Shown here: piece by piece, positions 8,551-17,909 of the stretch
How the letters are laid out: every line of letters begins with the position of its first letter
How positions within the stretch are numbered: position 1 is the stretch's first letter
Assembly (NCBI RefSeq): GCF_030651995.1
Contig: NZ_JAUSBN010000035.1
Span: 62,001-126,000, forward strand
Direction: 5' to 3'
DNA from: Reyranella sp.
Lineage (GTDB): Bacteria; Pseudomonadota; Alphaproteobacteria; Reyranellales; Reyranellaceae
DNA: 64,000 bases
Notes under the pieces: model-generated
What the model saw: only the letters and a program-made list of their open reading frames with translations
Databases searched by the model: none
Told to the model about the DNA's origin: nothing
Program-made: the position numbers and the translations under genes

Positions 8551-9663
8551 ATGAAGAAGTTGTACGGCACGCTGGCCGTTGCCGCCGTTGCGCTGATGGC
8601 GACGCCCGCGTTTGCCCAGATCAAGATCGGCTCGGCCGGTCCGATGACCGGCTCGAACGCCGCGTTCGGCGAGCAGCTCAAGCGCGGCGCCGAGATGGCG
8701 GTCGCCGACATCAATGCCGCCGGCGGCGTCAACGGCCAGAAGCTCGAGCTGGTGATCGGCGACGATGCCTGCGACCCCAAGCAGGCAACCGCGGTCGCCA
8801 ACAAGATGGTGTCGGACAAGGTCGTGTTCGTGGCCGGGCACTTCTGCTCCGGCTCGTCGATCCCGGCCTCGGATATCTACAAGGAAGGCAAGATCCTGCA
8901 GATCACGCCGGCCTCGACCAATCCGAAGCTGACGGACGACGCCGCCGGCAAGGGCAACACCACCGTGTTCCGCACCTGCGGCCGCGACGACGTGCAGGGC
9001 GCGACGGTCGGCGCCTACATCCTGAAGAACAAGAAGGACGCCAAGGTTGCGATCCTCCATGACAAGTCGCCCTACGGCAAAGGCGTGGCCGACGAGACCA
9101 AGAAGGCCCTGAACAAGGGCGGCCTGCGCGAGGCGATGTACGAGGCCTACAACGACACCGACAAGGACTTCGCCGCGCTGATCAACAAGATGAAGCAGGC
9201 GAAGATCGACATCATCGTACTGGGCGGCTACCACACCGCCGGCGCGCTGATCATCAAGCAGGCGCGCGAACAAGGCCTGGCCGCGCAGATGATGGGCTTC
9301 GACTCGCTCGAGACGGCCGAGTTCGCCCAGCTGGGCGGCGCGGCGACCAACGGCGTGCTGATGTCGTTCCCGCCCAAGGCCGAGGACGACCCGAAGAATG
9401 CCGCCCTGGTGAAGAAGTTCCGCGACGCCAAGTACAATCCGGAAGGCTACACGCTGTTCAGCTACGCCGCGGTGAAGGCCTGGGCCGATGCCGCCAACAA
9501 GGCGAAGTCGACCGAAGCAGCCAAGGTCGCCGCGGCGCTGCGCTCGGGCAAGTTCGACTCGGCCGTCGGGGTGCTCGAGTTCGACGCCAAGGGCGACATC
9601 AAGGACGCGGTCTACGACATCTACGTCTGGAAGGACGGCAAGTCGTCCCCGATGAAGAAGTAG
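8551..9663 (+). CDS. livK: Periplasmic branched-chain amino acid-type binding protein, system 1
   Basis: 370 residues with a clear Sec signal peptide (MKKLYGTLAVAAVALMATPAFA, cleavage before QIKIG). The mature part is a type I periplasmic binding protein: KIGSAGPMTG, NAAGGVNGQKLELVIGDDACDPKQA, and a second Cys in AGHFCSG that would pair with the first, as in LivJ/LivK. The preceding AGGGAG is a good ribosome site; the track's earlier start is not needed. It captures ligand in the periplasm and delivers it to LivHM. A strong intrinsic terminator follows. Ligand identity is not readable from sequence. Confidence 0.92.
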   Translation: MKKLYGTLAVAAVALMATPAFAQIKIGSAGPMTGSNAAFGEQLKRGAEMAVADINAAGGVNGQKLELVIGDDACDPKQATAVANKMVSDKVVFVAGHFCSGSSIPASDIYKEGKILQITPASTNPKLTDDAAGKGNTTVFRTCGRDDVQGATVGAYILKNKKDAKVAILHDKSPYGKGVADETKKALNKGGLREAMYEAYNDTDKDFAALINKMKQAKIDIIVLGGYHTAGALIIKQAREQGLAAQMMGFDSLETAEFAQLGGAATNGVLMSFPPKAEDDPKNAALVKKFRDAKYNPEGYTLFSYAAVKAWADAANKAKSTEAAKVAAALRSGKFDSAVGVLEFDAKGDIKDAVYDIYVWKDGKSSPMKK

Positions 9664-9688
9664 GGCCAAACGGCTCGATCAGGGAGAG

Positions 9689-9717
9689 GCCCGGCATCAG
9701 CCGGGCTTTTTCTTTTT
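9689..9717 (+). terminator. Intrinsic terminator of Liv operon 1
   Basis: GCCCGGC-ATCA-GCCGGGC followed by TTTTTCTTTTT. It begins 25 nt after the binding protein stop. The hairpin lies inside the 3' end of the convergent Ada-like gene: that gene's TGA stop occupies the loop region, and its KKKKPG tail is encoded by the T-run and stem. Confidence 0.9.
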
Positions 9718-10293
9718 CGGCACCTGACCAACCCTCGGCGCAAGCCGTCGTATGTCGCTTGGCGTTCGCCGGTAGACTTCGGCAAACACGGCGTTGAACC
9801 GGCGCAGGCTGGTGAAGCCGGCGCGCACGGCCACCTCCAGCATTGGCAGCTGGGTCTGGTCGAGCAGGCGCTTGGCCCGCTGGACCCGCAGTGTCCGCGC
9901 GACCTGCAGCGGGCTGGCGCCGATGTGGCGCTGGAACAGCCGGTCGAGATGACGCGTGCCGATGCCGAGCCGTTCGGCAAGATCGTCGACGCCCGCACGG
10001 TCGAGCGCGCCGTCGCGGATCAGCCGCATGGCGCGCTGCACCGTCGTACGTGAGCCCAGCCACGCCGGCGAGAAGGGGGCCGTCTCGGGCCGGCAGCGCA
10101 GGCACGGGCGGAAGCCGGCGACCTCGGCAGCGGCGGCCGTCGGATAGAAGTGGACGTTCTTGCCCTGGGCGGGGCGCACCGGACAAACCGGCCGGCAGTA
10201 GATGCGGGTGGTGCGTACGCCGGAGAAGAAGCGGCCGTCGTAGCGACGGTCACGACCGACGCGGGCGCGTTCGCAGACCTCGTGGTCGAGCAT
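9697..10293 (-). CDS. Ada-type metal-binding domain / AraC-family regulator without methyltransferase
   Basis: 198 residues from the ATG reading MLDHEVCERARVGRD, which matches the family N-terminus; a GTG 36 nt upstream is the alternative. Residues ~15-70 are the Ada N-terminal zinc/methyl-acceptor domain with four cysteines (YCRPVC and CLRC). Residues ~85-185 are an AraC helix-turn-helix (LAERLGIGTRHLDRLFQRH and VAVRAGFTSLRRFNAVF). The C-terminal O6-methylguanine methyltransferase and the AlkA glycosylase domains seen in related fusions are absent. In E. coli Ada, methylation of an N-terminal Cys turns on alkylation-repair genes, so this is probably a methyl-phosphotriester sensor. It may control the divergent GNAT/MFS genes (inference). 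Confidence 0.85.
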   Translation of the reverse strand: MLDHEVCERARVGRDRRYDGRFFSGVRTTRIYCRPVCPVRPAQGKNVHFYPTAAAAEVAGFRPCLRCRPETAPFSPAWLGSRTTVQRAMRLIRDGALDRAGVDDLAERLGIGTRHLDRLFQRHIGASPLQVARTLRVQRAKRLLDQTQLPMLEVAVRAGFTSLRRFNAVFAEVYRRTPSDIRRLAPRVGQVPKKKKPG

Positions 10294-10351
10294 GACGATG
10301 GAGTCCGATTCCGGCGAGTCGACTTTCACCGCTCATGTTACTTCGCGCGGC

Positions 10352-11029
10352 ATGACGATCAACGTTCTGGACAATCCGGTTTGGCACGCCCTCGTGGGGC
10401 CGCATCGACATCACGCCATCGGCCGTGGAGCGGCCCGCCACTATCCGCGCGACATCGCGCCATTCTCCGCGATCCTCGAGCCGTCCGATCAGGCCTACGC
10501 CGACCTTGCCGCGGATCTTCCGGTCGGCACCGAGGCACGCCTGTTCCGTCCGATGGAGGAGCCGCTTCCAGCCGGTTGGGAGGACCTCGGTCGCTTCCCC
10601 ATGCTGCAGATGGTGGCGACGCGGACTCCGGAGAAGGATGACGACGCAGGTTCGACACTCTCGTCCGCCGACGCTGGGGCAATGCTCGATCTCGTGGCGC
10701 TTGCCCAACCCGGTCCGTTCGGCCGCCGTACGCCGTTGCTGGGCCGCTATCTCGGCGTCTGGAAGGCAGATCGGCTCATGGCCATGGCGGGCGAGCGGCT
10801 GCGCGTGCCGGGCCATGTCGAGCTGAGCGCAATCTGCGTCCATCCGGAGGCGCGGGGACAGGGACACGCGGCCAGGCTCGTGCGCAGGCTGATGCGGCTG
10901 GCTTTCGACAACGACGAAGGGCCATTCCTGCACGTTCGGCCCGACAACAGGCCGGCGATCGACCTCTATCATCACCTGGGCTTCGAAATCCGCCGCGAAC
11001 TGATGGTCCTGTGGCGCCGGCCTGGATGA
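10352..11029 (+). CDS. GNAT-family N-acetyltransferase
   Basis: 225 residues from MTINVLDNPVWHAL; the track start at 10292 would overlap the divergent gene, and neither has a strong ribosome site. The acetyl-CoA-binding motif ICVHPEARGQGHAARLV lies near residue 160-176, followed by VRPDNRPAIDLYHHLGF, both classical GNAT motifs B/A features. The N-terminal half is divergent, as in FR47-like members. The acceptor molecule is unknown. Its stop overlaps the ATG of the following MFS gene (ATGA), implying co-translation. Confidence 0.85.
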   Translation: MTINVLDNPVWHALVGPHRHHAIGRGAARHYPRDIAPFSAILEPSDQAYADLAADLPVGTEARLFRPMEEPLPAGWEDLGRFPMLQMVATRTPEKDDDAGSTLSSADAGAMLDLVALAQPGPFGRRTPLLGRYLGVWKADRLMAMAGERLRVPGHVELSAICVHPEARGQGHAARLVRRLMRLAFDNDEGPFLHVRPDNRPAIDLYHHLGFEIRRELMVLWRRPG

Positions 11030-12195
11030 GCGAAGGGGCCGACCGCCACGGCGCGCGAGTCCGCTGGACCGCTTTCGTCGTTGCCGTATTCGGCTGGGGC
11101 GTGGGCTTCTACGGGCCAGCCGTCTATCTGCCGGTGCTGCATCAGACGCGCGGCTGGTCGCTCTCGATCCTGTCTGCGGCGATCACGGCGCATTACCTCG
11201 TGAGCGCCGTCCTGATCATTACCTTGCCCGATGCTTACCGGTGCTTCGGCATGGTGCGTGTCACGGTGATCGGCACGCTGTGTGGCGCGGCAGGTGCGAT
11301 TGCGTGGGGGAGTGCGCAGCAGCCATGACAGCTCGTGCCCGCTCTGCTGCTGAGCGGCGCGGGATGGGCCGCAATGAGTGGGGCAGCGCTCAATGCGATG
11401 GTGTCGCCCTGGTTCGAGCGCGATCGGCCCAAGGCCCTGAGCATGGCGTTCAACGGCGCGAGCGTCGGCGGCATCGTGTTCGTGCCACTCTGGATGGCTC
11501 TCGCAAGCGGCTTCGGCCTGGCGCCGGCAGCCTTCCTCGTGAGCGTGGCTATGGTTGTGATCGTCTGCCCCCTGGCATGCCGCGTCCTGCGGCGTCAGCC
11601 GACAGTCGCCGTGTCGAAGGCGCTGCCGTTGCCGCGTCTTGCCCTTCTGCGGCAGCCGCGTTTCCTGACGATCTCACTGGCCTTTGCCCTCGGCCTGTTC
11701 GCACAGATCGGGCTCTTCGCGCATCTGATCGCAAGGCTCGAGCCTGAGCTCGGGCCAGGCCTGGCGGCTGGGGCGATCAGTCTGATCACGGTTTGCGCCG
11801 TCGTGGGACGTACCTTGCTGGGGGCGTTTCTGGGCGAGCATGATTGCAGGCTCGTCGCGGCGGCCAGCCTGCTGATGCAGACCGCAGGCTCGCTGCTGCT
11901 GGCGCTGGGGGAGGGCAGCCCTGTGCTGACGGCGGGCTGTATCCTGTTTGGACTGGGGGTTGGGAACCTGGTCTCCCTGCCGCCGCTGATCGCCCAGCGC
12001 GAGTTCCGGCTCGCCGATGTCGGGACCGTGGTCGCTCTCGTGACCGCCATCAACCAAACGGTGTTTGCCTTCGCGCCGGCTATATTCGGTGGCTTGCGCG
12101 ATTGGATGGGCAGCTATCTTGTGTCATTTCTGGTGGCGGCGGCCCTCCAGGCCCTCGCAGCGGCGATCGTCGTATCAGGCAGACGATTTTCCTGA
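11026..12195 (+). pseudogene. MFS transporter interrupted by an in-frame TGA
   Basis: The track reports 11011-11328 and 11335-12195 as separate ORFs, but both are in the same frame and together form one MFS protein of 389 codons, starting at the ATG overlapping the GNAT stop. The only interruption is TGA at 11326-11328 in AWGSAQQP-stop-QLVPALLLSGAGWAAMSG. From memory of related transporters I expect Trp there (TGG to TGA by one base), so this is most simply a nonsense mutation or a sequencing error. The rest shows about 12 membrane segments and MFS loop features (SPWFERDRPKALSMAFNGAS) with no frameshift, so the lesion, if real, is recent. Readthrough as Sec is considered unlikely because no Cys or redox role is expected there. 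Confidence 0.8.
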
Positions 12196-12305
12196 GCCGT
12201 TTCAGTGTCTTGTGGGTCACTTTCCACGATTTTGCGAAACGGTGACATCGCGCCCCCGGATATGGTATCGGGGGGCTCAATAGCTAGAGGGGGTCGATCG
12301 TCGAT

Positions 12306-12746
12306 ATGCCGGGGGGCGCCATCGCGGTCGCGTCGGATCATGCCGGCTTCGACCTGAAGGAAATTCTCAAGCGCGACCTGCAGGAAGCAGGTCACGAGGT
12401 GCTGGATCTCGGCACCCATTCGACCGCATCCGTCGACTATCCCGACTTCGGACGGGCCATGGGCGACGCTATCGCTGCGGGCAAGGCCGAGCGCGGCGTC
12501 CTCGTTTGTGGCAGCGGGATCGGCATTTCCATGGCGGCCAATCGCAATCCCAAGGTTCGCGCAGTCCTCGCGCACGATGTGACCTCGGCGCGGCTCTCGC
12601 GCGAACACAACGATGCGAACGTCATCGCCTTCGGTCAGCGCCTGACCGGCATCGAGGTCGCCCGCGAGGCCTTGAAGATGTTCCTCGCTACCAAGTTCGA
12701 AGGCGGCCGCCATGTCGGCCGAGTCGAGAAGCTTTCAAAGGGTTGA
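12306..12746 (+). CDS. rpiB: Ribose-5-phosphate isomerase B
   Basis: 146 residues. [10 protein letters not shown] at the N-terminus and [17 protein letters not shown] (Cys 68) are the RpiB/LacAB active-site signatures; [21 protein letters not shown] is also conserved. It interconverts ribose-5-phosphate and ribulose-5-phosphate in the pentose phosphate pathway, cytoplasmic. It is the usual partner of glyA in alphaproteobacteria and sits 5 nt upstream of it. Ribulose-5-phosphate is also the substrate of RibB encoded in the same cluster, which gives the order metabolic sense. Confidence 0.95.
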   Translation: MPGGAIAVASDHAGFDLKEILKRDLQEAGHEVLDLGTHSTASVDYPDFGRAMGDAIAAGKAERGVLVCGSGIGISMAANRNPKVRAVLAHDVTSARLSREHNDANVIAFGQRLTGIEVAREALKMFLATKFEGGRHVGRVEKLSKG

Positions 12747-12751
12747 GTATC

Positions 12752-14059
12752 ATGAGCCAAGCCGCTGCCAAGATGGGTGATTCCCCGCTGCCGATGTTCA
12801 CCATGGGCGTCGCCGAGTCCGATCCGGCGATCGACGCCGTCCTGAAGGGTGAACTCCATCGCCAGCGCGAGCAGATCGAGCTGATCGCCTCGGAGAATAT
12901 CGTCTCGCGCGCCGTGCTCGAGGCCGCGGGCTCGGTGCTGACCAACAAGTATGCCGAGGGCTATCCGCGGCGCCGCTACTATGGCGGCTGCGAGGAGGTC
13001 GACAAGGCCGAGGATCTCGCGATCGAGCGCGCGAAGAAGCTCTTCGACTGCTCGTTTGCCAACGTACAGCCGCACTCGGGCGCGCAGGCCAACCAGGCCG
13101 TGTTCATGGCGTTGCTGCAGCCGGGCGACACGTTCCTCGGCATGGCGCTCGACCAGGGCGGGCATCTCACCCACGGCTCGCCGGCCAACCAGTCGGGCAA
13201 GTGGTTCAAGGTCGTGTCCTACGGGCTGAAGCCCGACACGCACCTGATCGACTACGAGCAGATGGAGGAGGCGGCCCGCCGCGAGAAGCCGAAGCTGATC
13301 ATCGCCGGCGCCTCGGCCTACTCCCGCCACATCGACTGGGCGCGCTTCCGCAAGGTGGCCGACGAGATCGGCGCCTACTTCATGGTCGACATGGCGCACT
13401 ATGCCGGCCTGGTCGCGGCCGGCGTATACCCGAGCCCGCTGCCGCATGCCCATGTCGTGACGACGACGACGCACAAGACGCTGCGCGGCCCGCGCGGCGG
13501 CATGATCCTGTCGAACGACGCCGAACTCGGGAAGAAGATCAACTCGGCGGTGTTCCCCGGCCTGCAGGGCGGTCCGCTGATGCACATCATCGCCGCCAAG
13601 GCGGTGGCGTTCGGCGAGGCGCTCAAGCCCGACTTCAAGGTGTATGCGCAGAACGTGATCGACAATGCGCGCGCGCTGGCGGCGACGCTGACCGAGCGCG
13701 GCCTGAAGATCGTCTCCGGCGGTACCGACAGCCACGTCATGCTGGTCGACCTGCGGCCGAAGAAGGCGACAGGCGTGTCGGCGGAGAAGGTGCTCGACCG
13801 CGCCGGTATCACGACGAACAAGAACAGCATCCCGGGCGATCCGGAGAAGTACACGATCACCTCGGGCGTACGCCTTGGCACGCCGGCGGGAACGACGCGT
13901 GGCTTCGGGGTCGTCGAGTTCCAGCAGATCGGCCATCTGATCGCCGACGTGCTCGACGGCATCGCCAAGAACGGTCCGGACGGCGACGCCCAGGTCGAAG
14001 CCCAGGTCCGCGCCAAGGTGCATGCCCTTTGCGCGCGCTACCCGCTCTACCGCGACTGA
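12752..14059 (+). CDS. glyA: Serine hydroxymethyltransferase
   Basis: 435 residues from ATG 5 nt after rpiB ([17 protein letters not shown]); the track's longer ORF is an upstream extension. Typical SHMT features: [29 protein letters not shown], the PLP-binding lysine 242 in [14 protein letters not shown], and [20 protein letters not shown]. It converts serine plus tetrahydrofolate into glycine plus methylene-THF, supplying one-carbon units. Full length and no missing residues. Confidence 0.97.
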   Translation: MSQAAAKMGDSPLPMFTMGVAESDPAIDAVLKGELHRQREQIELIASENIVSRAVLEAAGSVLTNKYAEGYPRRRYYGGCEEVDKAEDLAIERAKKLFDCSFANVQPHSGAQANQAVFMALLQPGDTFLGMALDQGGHLTHGSPANQSGKWFKVVSYGLKPDTHLIDYEQMEEAARREKPKLIIAGASAYSRHIDWARFRKVADEIGAYFMVDMAHYAGLVAAGVYPSPLPHAHVVTTTTHKTLRGPRGGMILSNDAELGKKINSAVFPGLQGGPLMHIIAAKAVAFGEALKPDFKVYAQNVIDNARALAATLTERGLKIVSGGTDSHVMLVDLRPKKATGVSAEKVLDRAGITTNKNSIPGDPEKYTITSGVRLGTPAGTTRGFGVVEFQQIGHLIADVLDGIAKNGPDGDAQVEAQVRAKVHALCARYPLYRD

Positions 14060-14093
14060 CAAGGCGCAAAGCCGGAACAAATAGGGGAACTAG

Positions 14094-14561
14094 ATGCGCT
14101 GCCCATTCTGCGGTCACGAGGACACACAGGTTAAGGACTCGCGGCCGACCGACGACAATTCGGCGATTCGCCGGCGGCGCTATTGCCCCTCCTGCGGTTC
14201 GCGCTTCACGACCTTCGAGCGCGTGCAGCTGCGCGAGCTGACGGTGGTCAAGAAGAACGGGCAGCGCGTGCAATTCGATCGCGACAAGCTGGCGCGTTCC
14301 ATACAGGTCGCCTGCCGCAAGCGGCCGGTCGATCCGGAGCGGATGGAGCGCGTGGTGAACGGCATCGTGCGCCGCCTCGAGAGTTCCGGCGAGAGCGAGA
14401 TTCCCTCGACCCAGATCGGCGAGCTGGTGATGGACGCGTTGCGCGCGCTCGATCCGGTGGCCTATGTCCGGTTCGCCTCGGTCTATCGCAACTTCCGCGA
14501 GGCCCGAGACTTCGAGGAGTTCATCTCCGACCTGGCCGATACCGCCCACTTCAAGGATTGA
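14094..14561 (+). CDS. nrdR: Transcriptional repressor NrdR
   Basis: 155 residues. N-terminal zinc ribbon with CPFC (3-6) and CPSC (31-34), then an ATP-cone domain ([20 protein letters not shown]). NrdR senses adenine nucleotides through the ATP-cone and represses ribonucleotide reductase genes by binding NrdR boxes. No nrd gene is in this window; its conserved position between glyA and ribD is typical. Preceded by AGGGGAAC ribosome site. Confidence 0.96.
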   Translation: MRCPFCGHEDTQVKDSRPTDDNSAIRRRRYCPSCGSRFTTFERVQLRELTVVKKNGQRVQFDRDKLARSIQVACRKRPVDPERMERVVNGIVRRLESSGESEIPSTQIGELVMDALRALDPVAYVRFASVYRNFREARDFEEFISDLADTAHFKD

Positions 14562-14566
14562 CGCCG

Positions 14567-15658
14567 ATGATGCGCGCAGCGCTCGCGCTGGCGCGGCGGT
14601 CGCTCGGCAGAACCTGGCCCAATCCCGCCGTCGGCTGCGTGATCGTGCGGGACGGGCACGTGATCGCCCGTGGAAGGACGAGAGACCGCGGCCGGCCGCA
14701 CGCCGAGGCCGACGCGATCGCGGAGGCGGCAAGGGCCGGCCTGTCGCTGAAGGGCGCCACGGCTTACGTCACCCTGGAACCCTGCTCGCATCACGGCCGC
14801 ACCCCGCCCTGTGCCGATGCGCTGGTGGCGGCCGGCGTTGCTCGTGTCGTGTCCGCGCTCGAGGATCCGGATCCGCGGGTGATGGGGCAGGGGCATGCGC
14901 GGCTGAAGGCGGCCGGGATCGCCGTCGAGGTCGGGGAGGGCGCCGCCGACGCGGCCGAGATCAATGCCGGCTTCCTGTTGCGGGTCCGTGAGGGCCGCCC
15001 CCTCTTTCACCTCAAGATGGCGGGCTCGCTCGACGGTCGCATCGCGACCGCTTCGGGAGAGAGCAAATGGATCACCGGCGAGGCCGCGCGCGGCGACGGT
15101 CACCGACTGCGGGCCATCCACGACGCGATCCTGGTCGGCGCCGCGACGGCGTCCGCCGACGACCCGGAACTCACCTGCCGTCTCCCGGGGCTCGCGGCAC
15201 GCTCGCCCGTTCGGATCGTCCTCGATTCGCAGGCGCGCCTGTCGCCCAGGTCCAAACTCGCGACGTCCGCGCGGGTGACGCCGGTGTGGCTGGTCTGCAC
15301 GAGGTCCGCGCCGGCCGATCGACGGGAGACGCTGAACGCGCTCGGCGTGGAGATCGTCGAAGTCGAGGAGGGCCGCGACGATCGCATCGATGTCCTGGCG
15401 GCCGCCCGGGCGTTGGGCGGGCGGGGGCTGACACGGATTCTCGTGGAAGGCGGCGGCCAGGTTGCCGCCTCGTTCCTGAAGGCGGGTCTCGTCGACGGCA
15501 TTTCGAGCTACCGGGCAGGTTTGGTCCTTGGCGGAGACAGCCGCTCTGCGGTCGGCGGACTGGAATTTGCACGGTTGGGTTCCGCGCCCCGGTTCCGGCT
15601 GGTTTCGGCGCGGCTACTGCAGGGCGACACGCTGGAAACCTGGCGGCGAGAGGACTAA
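14567..15658 (+). CDS. ribD: Bifunctional diaminohydroxyphosphoribosylaminopyrimidine deaminase / reductase
   Basis: 363 residues using the ATG 5 nt after nrdR (a second ATG follows immediately). The deaminase domain carries the zinc motif HAEADAI plus LEPCSHHGRTPPCADAL; the C-terminal reductase domain has KMAGSLDGRIATASGESKWITG and ILVEGGGQVAASFL. It performs the second and third steps of riboflavin synthesis. The start at MMRAALALARRSLGRTWPNPAVG is slightly short compared with some RibD proteins but keeps the whole cytidine-deaminase-like fold. No FMN riboswitch is visible before it. Confidence 0.94.
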   Translation: MMRAALALARRSLGRTWPNPAVGCVIVRDGHVIARGRTRDRGRPHAEADAIAEAARAGLSLKGATAYVTLEPCSHHGRTPPCADALVAAGVARVVSALEDPDPRVMGQGHARLKAAGIAVEVGEGAADAAEINAGFLLRVREGRPLFHLKMAGSLDGRIATASGESKWITGEAARGDGHRLRAIHDAILVGAATASADDPELTCRLPGLAARSPVRIVLDSQARLSPRSKLATSARVTPVWLVCTRSAPADRRETLNALGVEIVEVEEGRDDRIDVLAAARALGGRGLTRILVEGGGQVAASFLKAGLVDGISSYRAGLVLGGDSRSAVGGLEFARLGSAPRFRLVSARLLQGDTLETWRRED

Positions 15659-15667
15659 GTAGCGGCC

Positions 15668-16270
15668 ATGTTTACAGGCATAGTGACTGATATCGGCGAG
15701 ATCGTCTCGGTCGACCCGGGCGGCAAGGAAGGCGACCGCCGGTTCGTGATCGCCACGAAACACGACATGACGCCGATTGCCATCGGCGCCTCGATCGCCT
15801 GCTCGGGCTGCTGCCTGACCGTGATCGAGAAGAAGGCCGGCGGGTTCGCCGTGGAGGTCTCGGCAGAGAGTCTCGACAAGACGCACCTGGGGGACTGGAC
15901 CGTCGGAAGCCGCCTCAACCTCGAACTGTCGTTGAAGCTCGGCGACGAGTTGGGCGGTCATCTGGTCTATGGTCACGTCGACGGCGTGGGAAAGATCGCG
16001 TCGATGACACCGGAAGGCGGCAGCGTGCGCTTCGTGTTCGAGGCGCCGACCGAAGTGGCGCGGTTCGTTGCGGCGAAGGGCTCCATTGCAATCGACGGTA
16101 TTTCGCTCACAGTCAATGAAGTGGATGGCAATCGCTTCGGGGTGAACGTGATTTCACATACCCAGGCGGTCACGACGCTGGGACAGGCCCGGGTCGGCCA
16201 GAGGGTCAACCTTGAGGTGGATATGCTCGCGCGTTACGTTGCGCGATTGTTGGAGCATCAGAAATCATGA
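15668..16270 (+). CDS. ribE: Riboflavin synthase, alpha chain
   Basis: 200 residues. N-terminal MFTGIVTDIGEI is diagnostic. Two lumazine-binding repeats are visible: residues ~1-95 (ACSGCCLTVIEKK) and ~96-190 (SIAIDGISLTVNEV), as expected for dismutation of two 6,7-dimethyl-8-ribityllumazine molecules into riboflavin. The stop overlaps the next ATG by 4 nt. Some databases call this gene ribC. Confidence 0.95.
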   Translation: MFTGIVTDIGEIVSVDPGGKEGDRRFVIATKHDMTPIAIGASIACSGCCLTVIEKKAGGFAVEVSAESLDKTHLGDWTVGSRLNLELSLKLGDELGGHLVYGHVDGVGKIASMTPEGGSVRFVFEAPTEVARFVAAKGSIAIDGISLTVNEVDGNRFGVNVISHTQAVTTLGQARVGQRVNLEVDMLARYVARLLEHQKS

Positions 16271-17418
16271 GTGCGCTCGAAAAGGACGCTTGGCGGATCA
16301 CCTTCGCCGAGGTGAAGGCCGCCGCCGAGGACATCATCGAGGAGGCCCGCAAGGGCCGGATGTTCATCCTCGTCGATGACGAGGATCGTGAGAACGAGGG
16401 CGACCTGGTGATCCCGGCCCAATGGGCGACGCCCGACGCGATCAACTTCATGGCCAGGCACGCGCGCGGCCTGATCTGCCTGGCCCTCACGCGCGATCGG
16501 GTCGAACAGCTCGGCCTGCCACTGATGTCGCAGAACAACCGCACCCGTCACTCGACGGCCTTCACCGTTTCGATCGAGGCGCGCGAAGGCGTGACGACCG
16601 GCATCTCGGCTGCCGATCGCGCGCGCACCGTTTCCGTCGCAATCGACCCGTCATGCGGACCGCAGGATATCGTGACGCCCGGCCACGTCTTCCCGCTGGT
16701 CGCCCGCGACGGCGGCACGCTGGAGCGTACCGGCCACACCGAGGCCGCGGTCGATCTCGCCCGTCTGGCGGGCCTCAATCCGGCCGGCGTGATCTGCGAG
16801 ATCATGAACGACGACGGCACGATGGCCCGCCGCAACGATCTGATTACCTTCGCGCAGCGCCACGGGCTCAAGATCGGCACCATCGCCGACCTGATCGCCT
16901 ATCGCCGCCGCTACGATTCGATCGTGAAGCGCATCAGCGAGACCACGCTCGACAGCACCTGGGGCGGCGACTTCCGCTGCGTCGTCTACGTGAACAAGGT
17001 GACGATGGCGCAGCACGTCGCCCTGGTGAAGGGTGATCCCGCGGCGGGCGGTCCCGTCATGGTCCGTATGCATGCCGTCAACATGTTCACCGACACGCTG
17101 GGGCAGCGCAGCGGCGGCCGGGGCGGCGAGATCGAGGCCTCGATGCGCGAGATTTCCAAGGAAGGCCGCGGCGTCATCGTGCTGATCCGCGAGCCGCTCA
17201 CCGTCGTTCTGGCCGAGCAGCGCCGCCGCGCCGGCGAACCGATCGAGCCGTCGGGGCAGGAGTTGCGTGATTACGGTGTCGGCGCCCAGATCCTGCTCGA
17301 TCTCGGCGTGAAGGAAATGGTGCTGCTCAGCAATTCGCAGAAGAGCGTCGTCGCTCTCGAGGGCTTCGGCCTCACGATCGTCGCCCAGAAGCCGGTTCCC
17401 GGCCGCGCAAAGGTCTGA
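16267..17418 (+). CDS. ribB: 3,4-dihydroxy-2-butanone-4-phosphate synthase with degenerate GTP cyclohydrolase II-like domain
   Basis: 383 residues. Residues ~10-210 are a complete DHBP synthase: [34 protein letters not shown] and [18 protein letters not shown]. It makes the four-carbon riboflavin precursor from ribulose-5-phosphate. Residues ~225-375 resemble GTP cyclohydrolase II but the zinc-binding C-x-T-GD...CDC segment is replaced by [17 protein letters not shown] with no cysteines, so this half is very probably inactive (RibBX-like). A separate RibA must exist elsewhere. Overlaps ribE by 4 nt; 2 nt before ribH. Confidence 0.92.
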   Translation: MSALEKDAWRITFAEVKAAAEDIIEEARKGRMFILVDDEDRENEGDLVIPAQWATPDAINFMARHARGLICLALTRDRVEQLGLPLMSQNNRTRHSTAFTVSIEAREGVTTGISAADRARTVSVAIDPSCGPQDIVTPGHVFPLVARDGGTLERTGHTEAAVDLARLAGLNPAGVICEIMNDDGTMARRNDLITFAQRHGLKIGTIADLIAYRRRYDSIVKRISETTLDSTWGGDFRCVVYVNKVTMAQHVALVKGDPAAGGPVMVRMHAVNMFTDTLGQRSGGRGGEIEASMREISKEGRGVIVLIREPLTVVLAEQRRRAGEPIEPSGQELRDYGVGAQILLDLGVKEMVLLSNSQKSVVALEGFGLTIVAQKPVPGRAKV

Positions 17419-17420
17419 AC

Positions 17421-17909
17421 ATGTCGACACGGACGGAAAATCCGACCGCCCGGCCGGCGGTCGCGGGCGTCAAGGGCGCGCGCATCCTGATCGTGGAGTC
17501 GCGCTACTATGCCGACATCGCCGATGCGCTCATCGAGGGCGCGGAGCGCGAGATCGCGAAGAACGGCGCGAAGTCGGAGCGCGTCCTCGTACCGGGCGCC
17601 TTCGAAATCCCTGGCGCGATTGCGCTGGCGGCCGGCAAGAAGGGCAGGCGCTACGACGGTTATGTCGCTCTGGGCTGTGTGATCCGCGGAGAAACCACGC
17701 ACTACGACTATGTCTGTGGCGAGAGCGCGCGCGGTCTGATGGATCTCGCCGTCCAGAAGAAGCTCGCCATCGGCTACGGCATCGTCACCGTCGAGAATGT
17801 CGAGCAGGCGCGGGCGCGTGCCTTCACCGACCGCGGCGACAAGGGCGGCGACGCGGCCCATGCCTGTCTCGCCATGGTGGCGCTCGGCCGTCGCTGGAAC
17901 AAGACGTGA
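17421..17909 (+). CDS. ribH: 6,7-dimethyl-8-ribityllumazine synthase
   Basis: 162 residues. ILIVESRYYADIADALIEGA, VPGAFEIPGAIALA, GCVIRGETTHYDYVCGESARGLMDL and GKGGDAAHACLAMV-like C-terminus are all lumazine synthase signatures; the catalytic His is in THYDYV. It condenses the RibB and RibD products and normally forms pentamers or capsids. Its stop overlaps the GTG of nusB. Confidence 0.95.
   Translation: MSTRTENPTARPAVAGVKGARILIVESRYYADIADALIEGAEREIAKNGAKSERVLVPGAFEIPGAIALAAGKKGRRYDGYVALGCVIRGETTHYDYVCGESARGLMDLAVQKKLAIGYGIVTVENVEQARARAFTDRGDKGGDAAHACLAMVALGRRWNKT

Noticed and set aside
11326-11360. Possible second selenocysteine UGA in the MFS gene
   Set aside because: Not a Cys/Sec site in this family as far as I know, and a TGG to TGA change explains it; the hairpin after it is short and likely chance.
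12196-12305. Promoter for rpiB-glyA
   Set aside because: GTGACA and TATCGG-like hexamers are present but too weak to call; only one or two bases above chance.
14562-14566. FMN riboswitch before ribD
   Set aside because: Only 5 nt separate nrdR and ribD, and no RFN-like sequence was seen upstream of the other rib genes.
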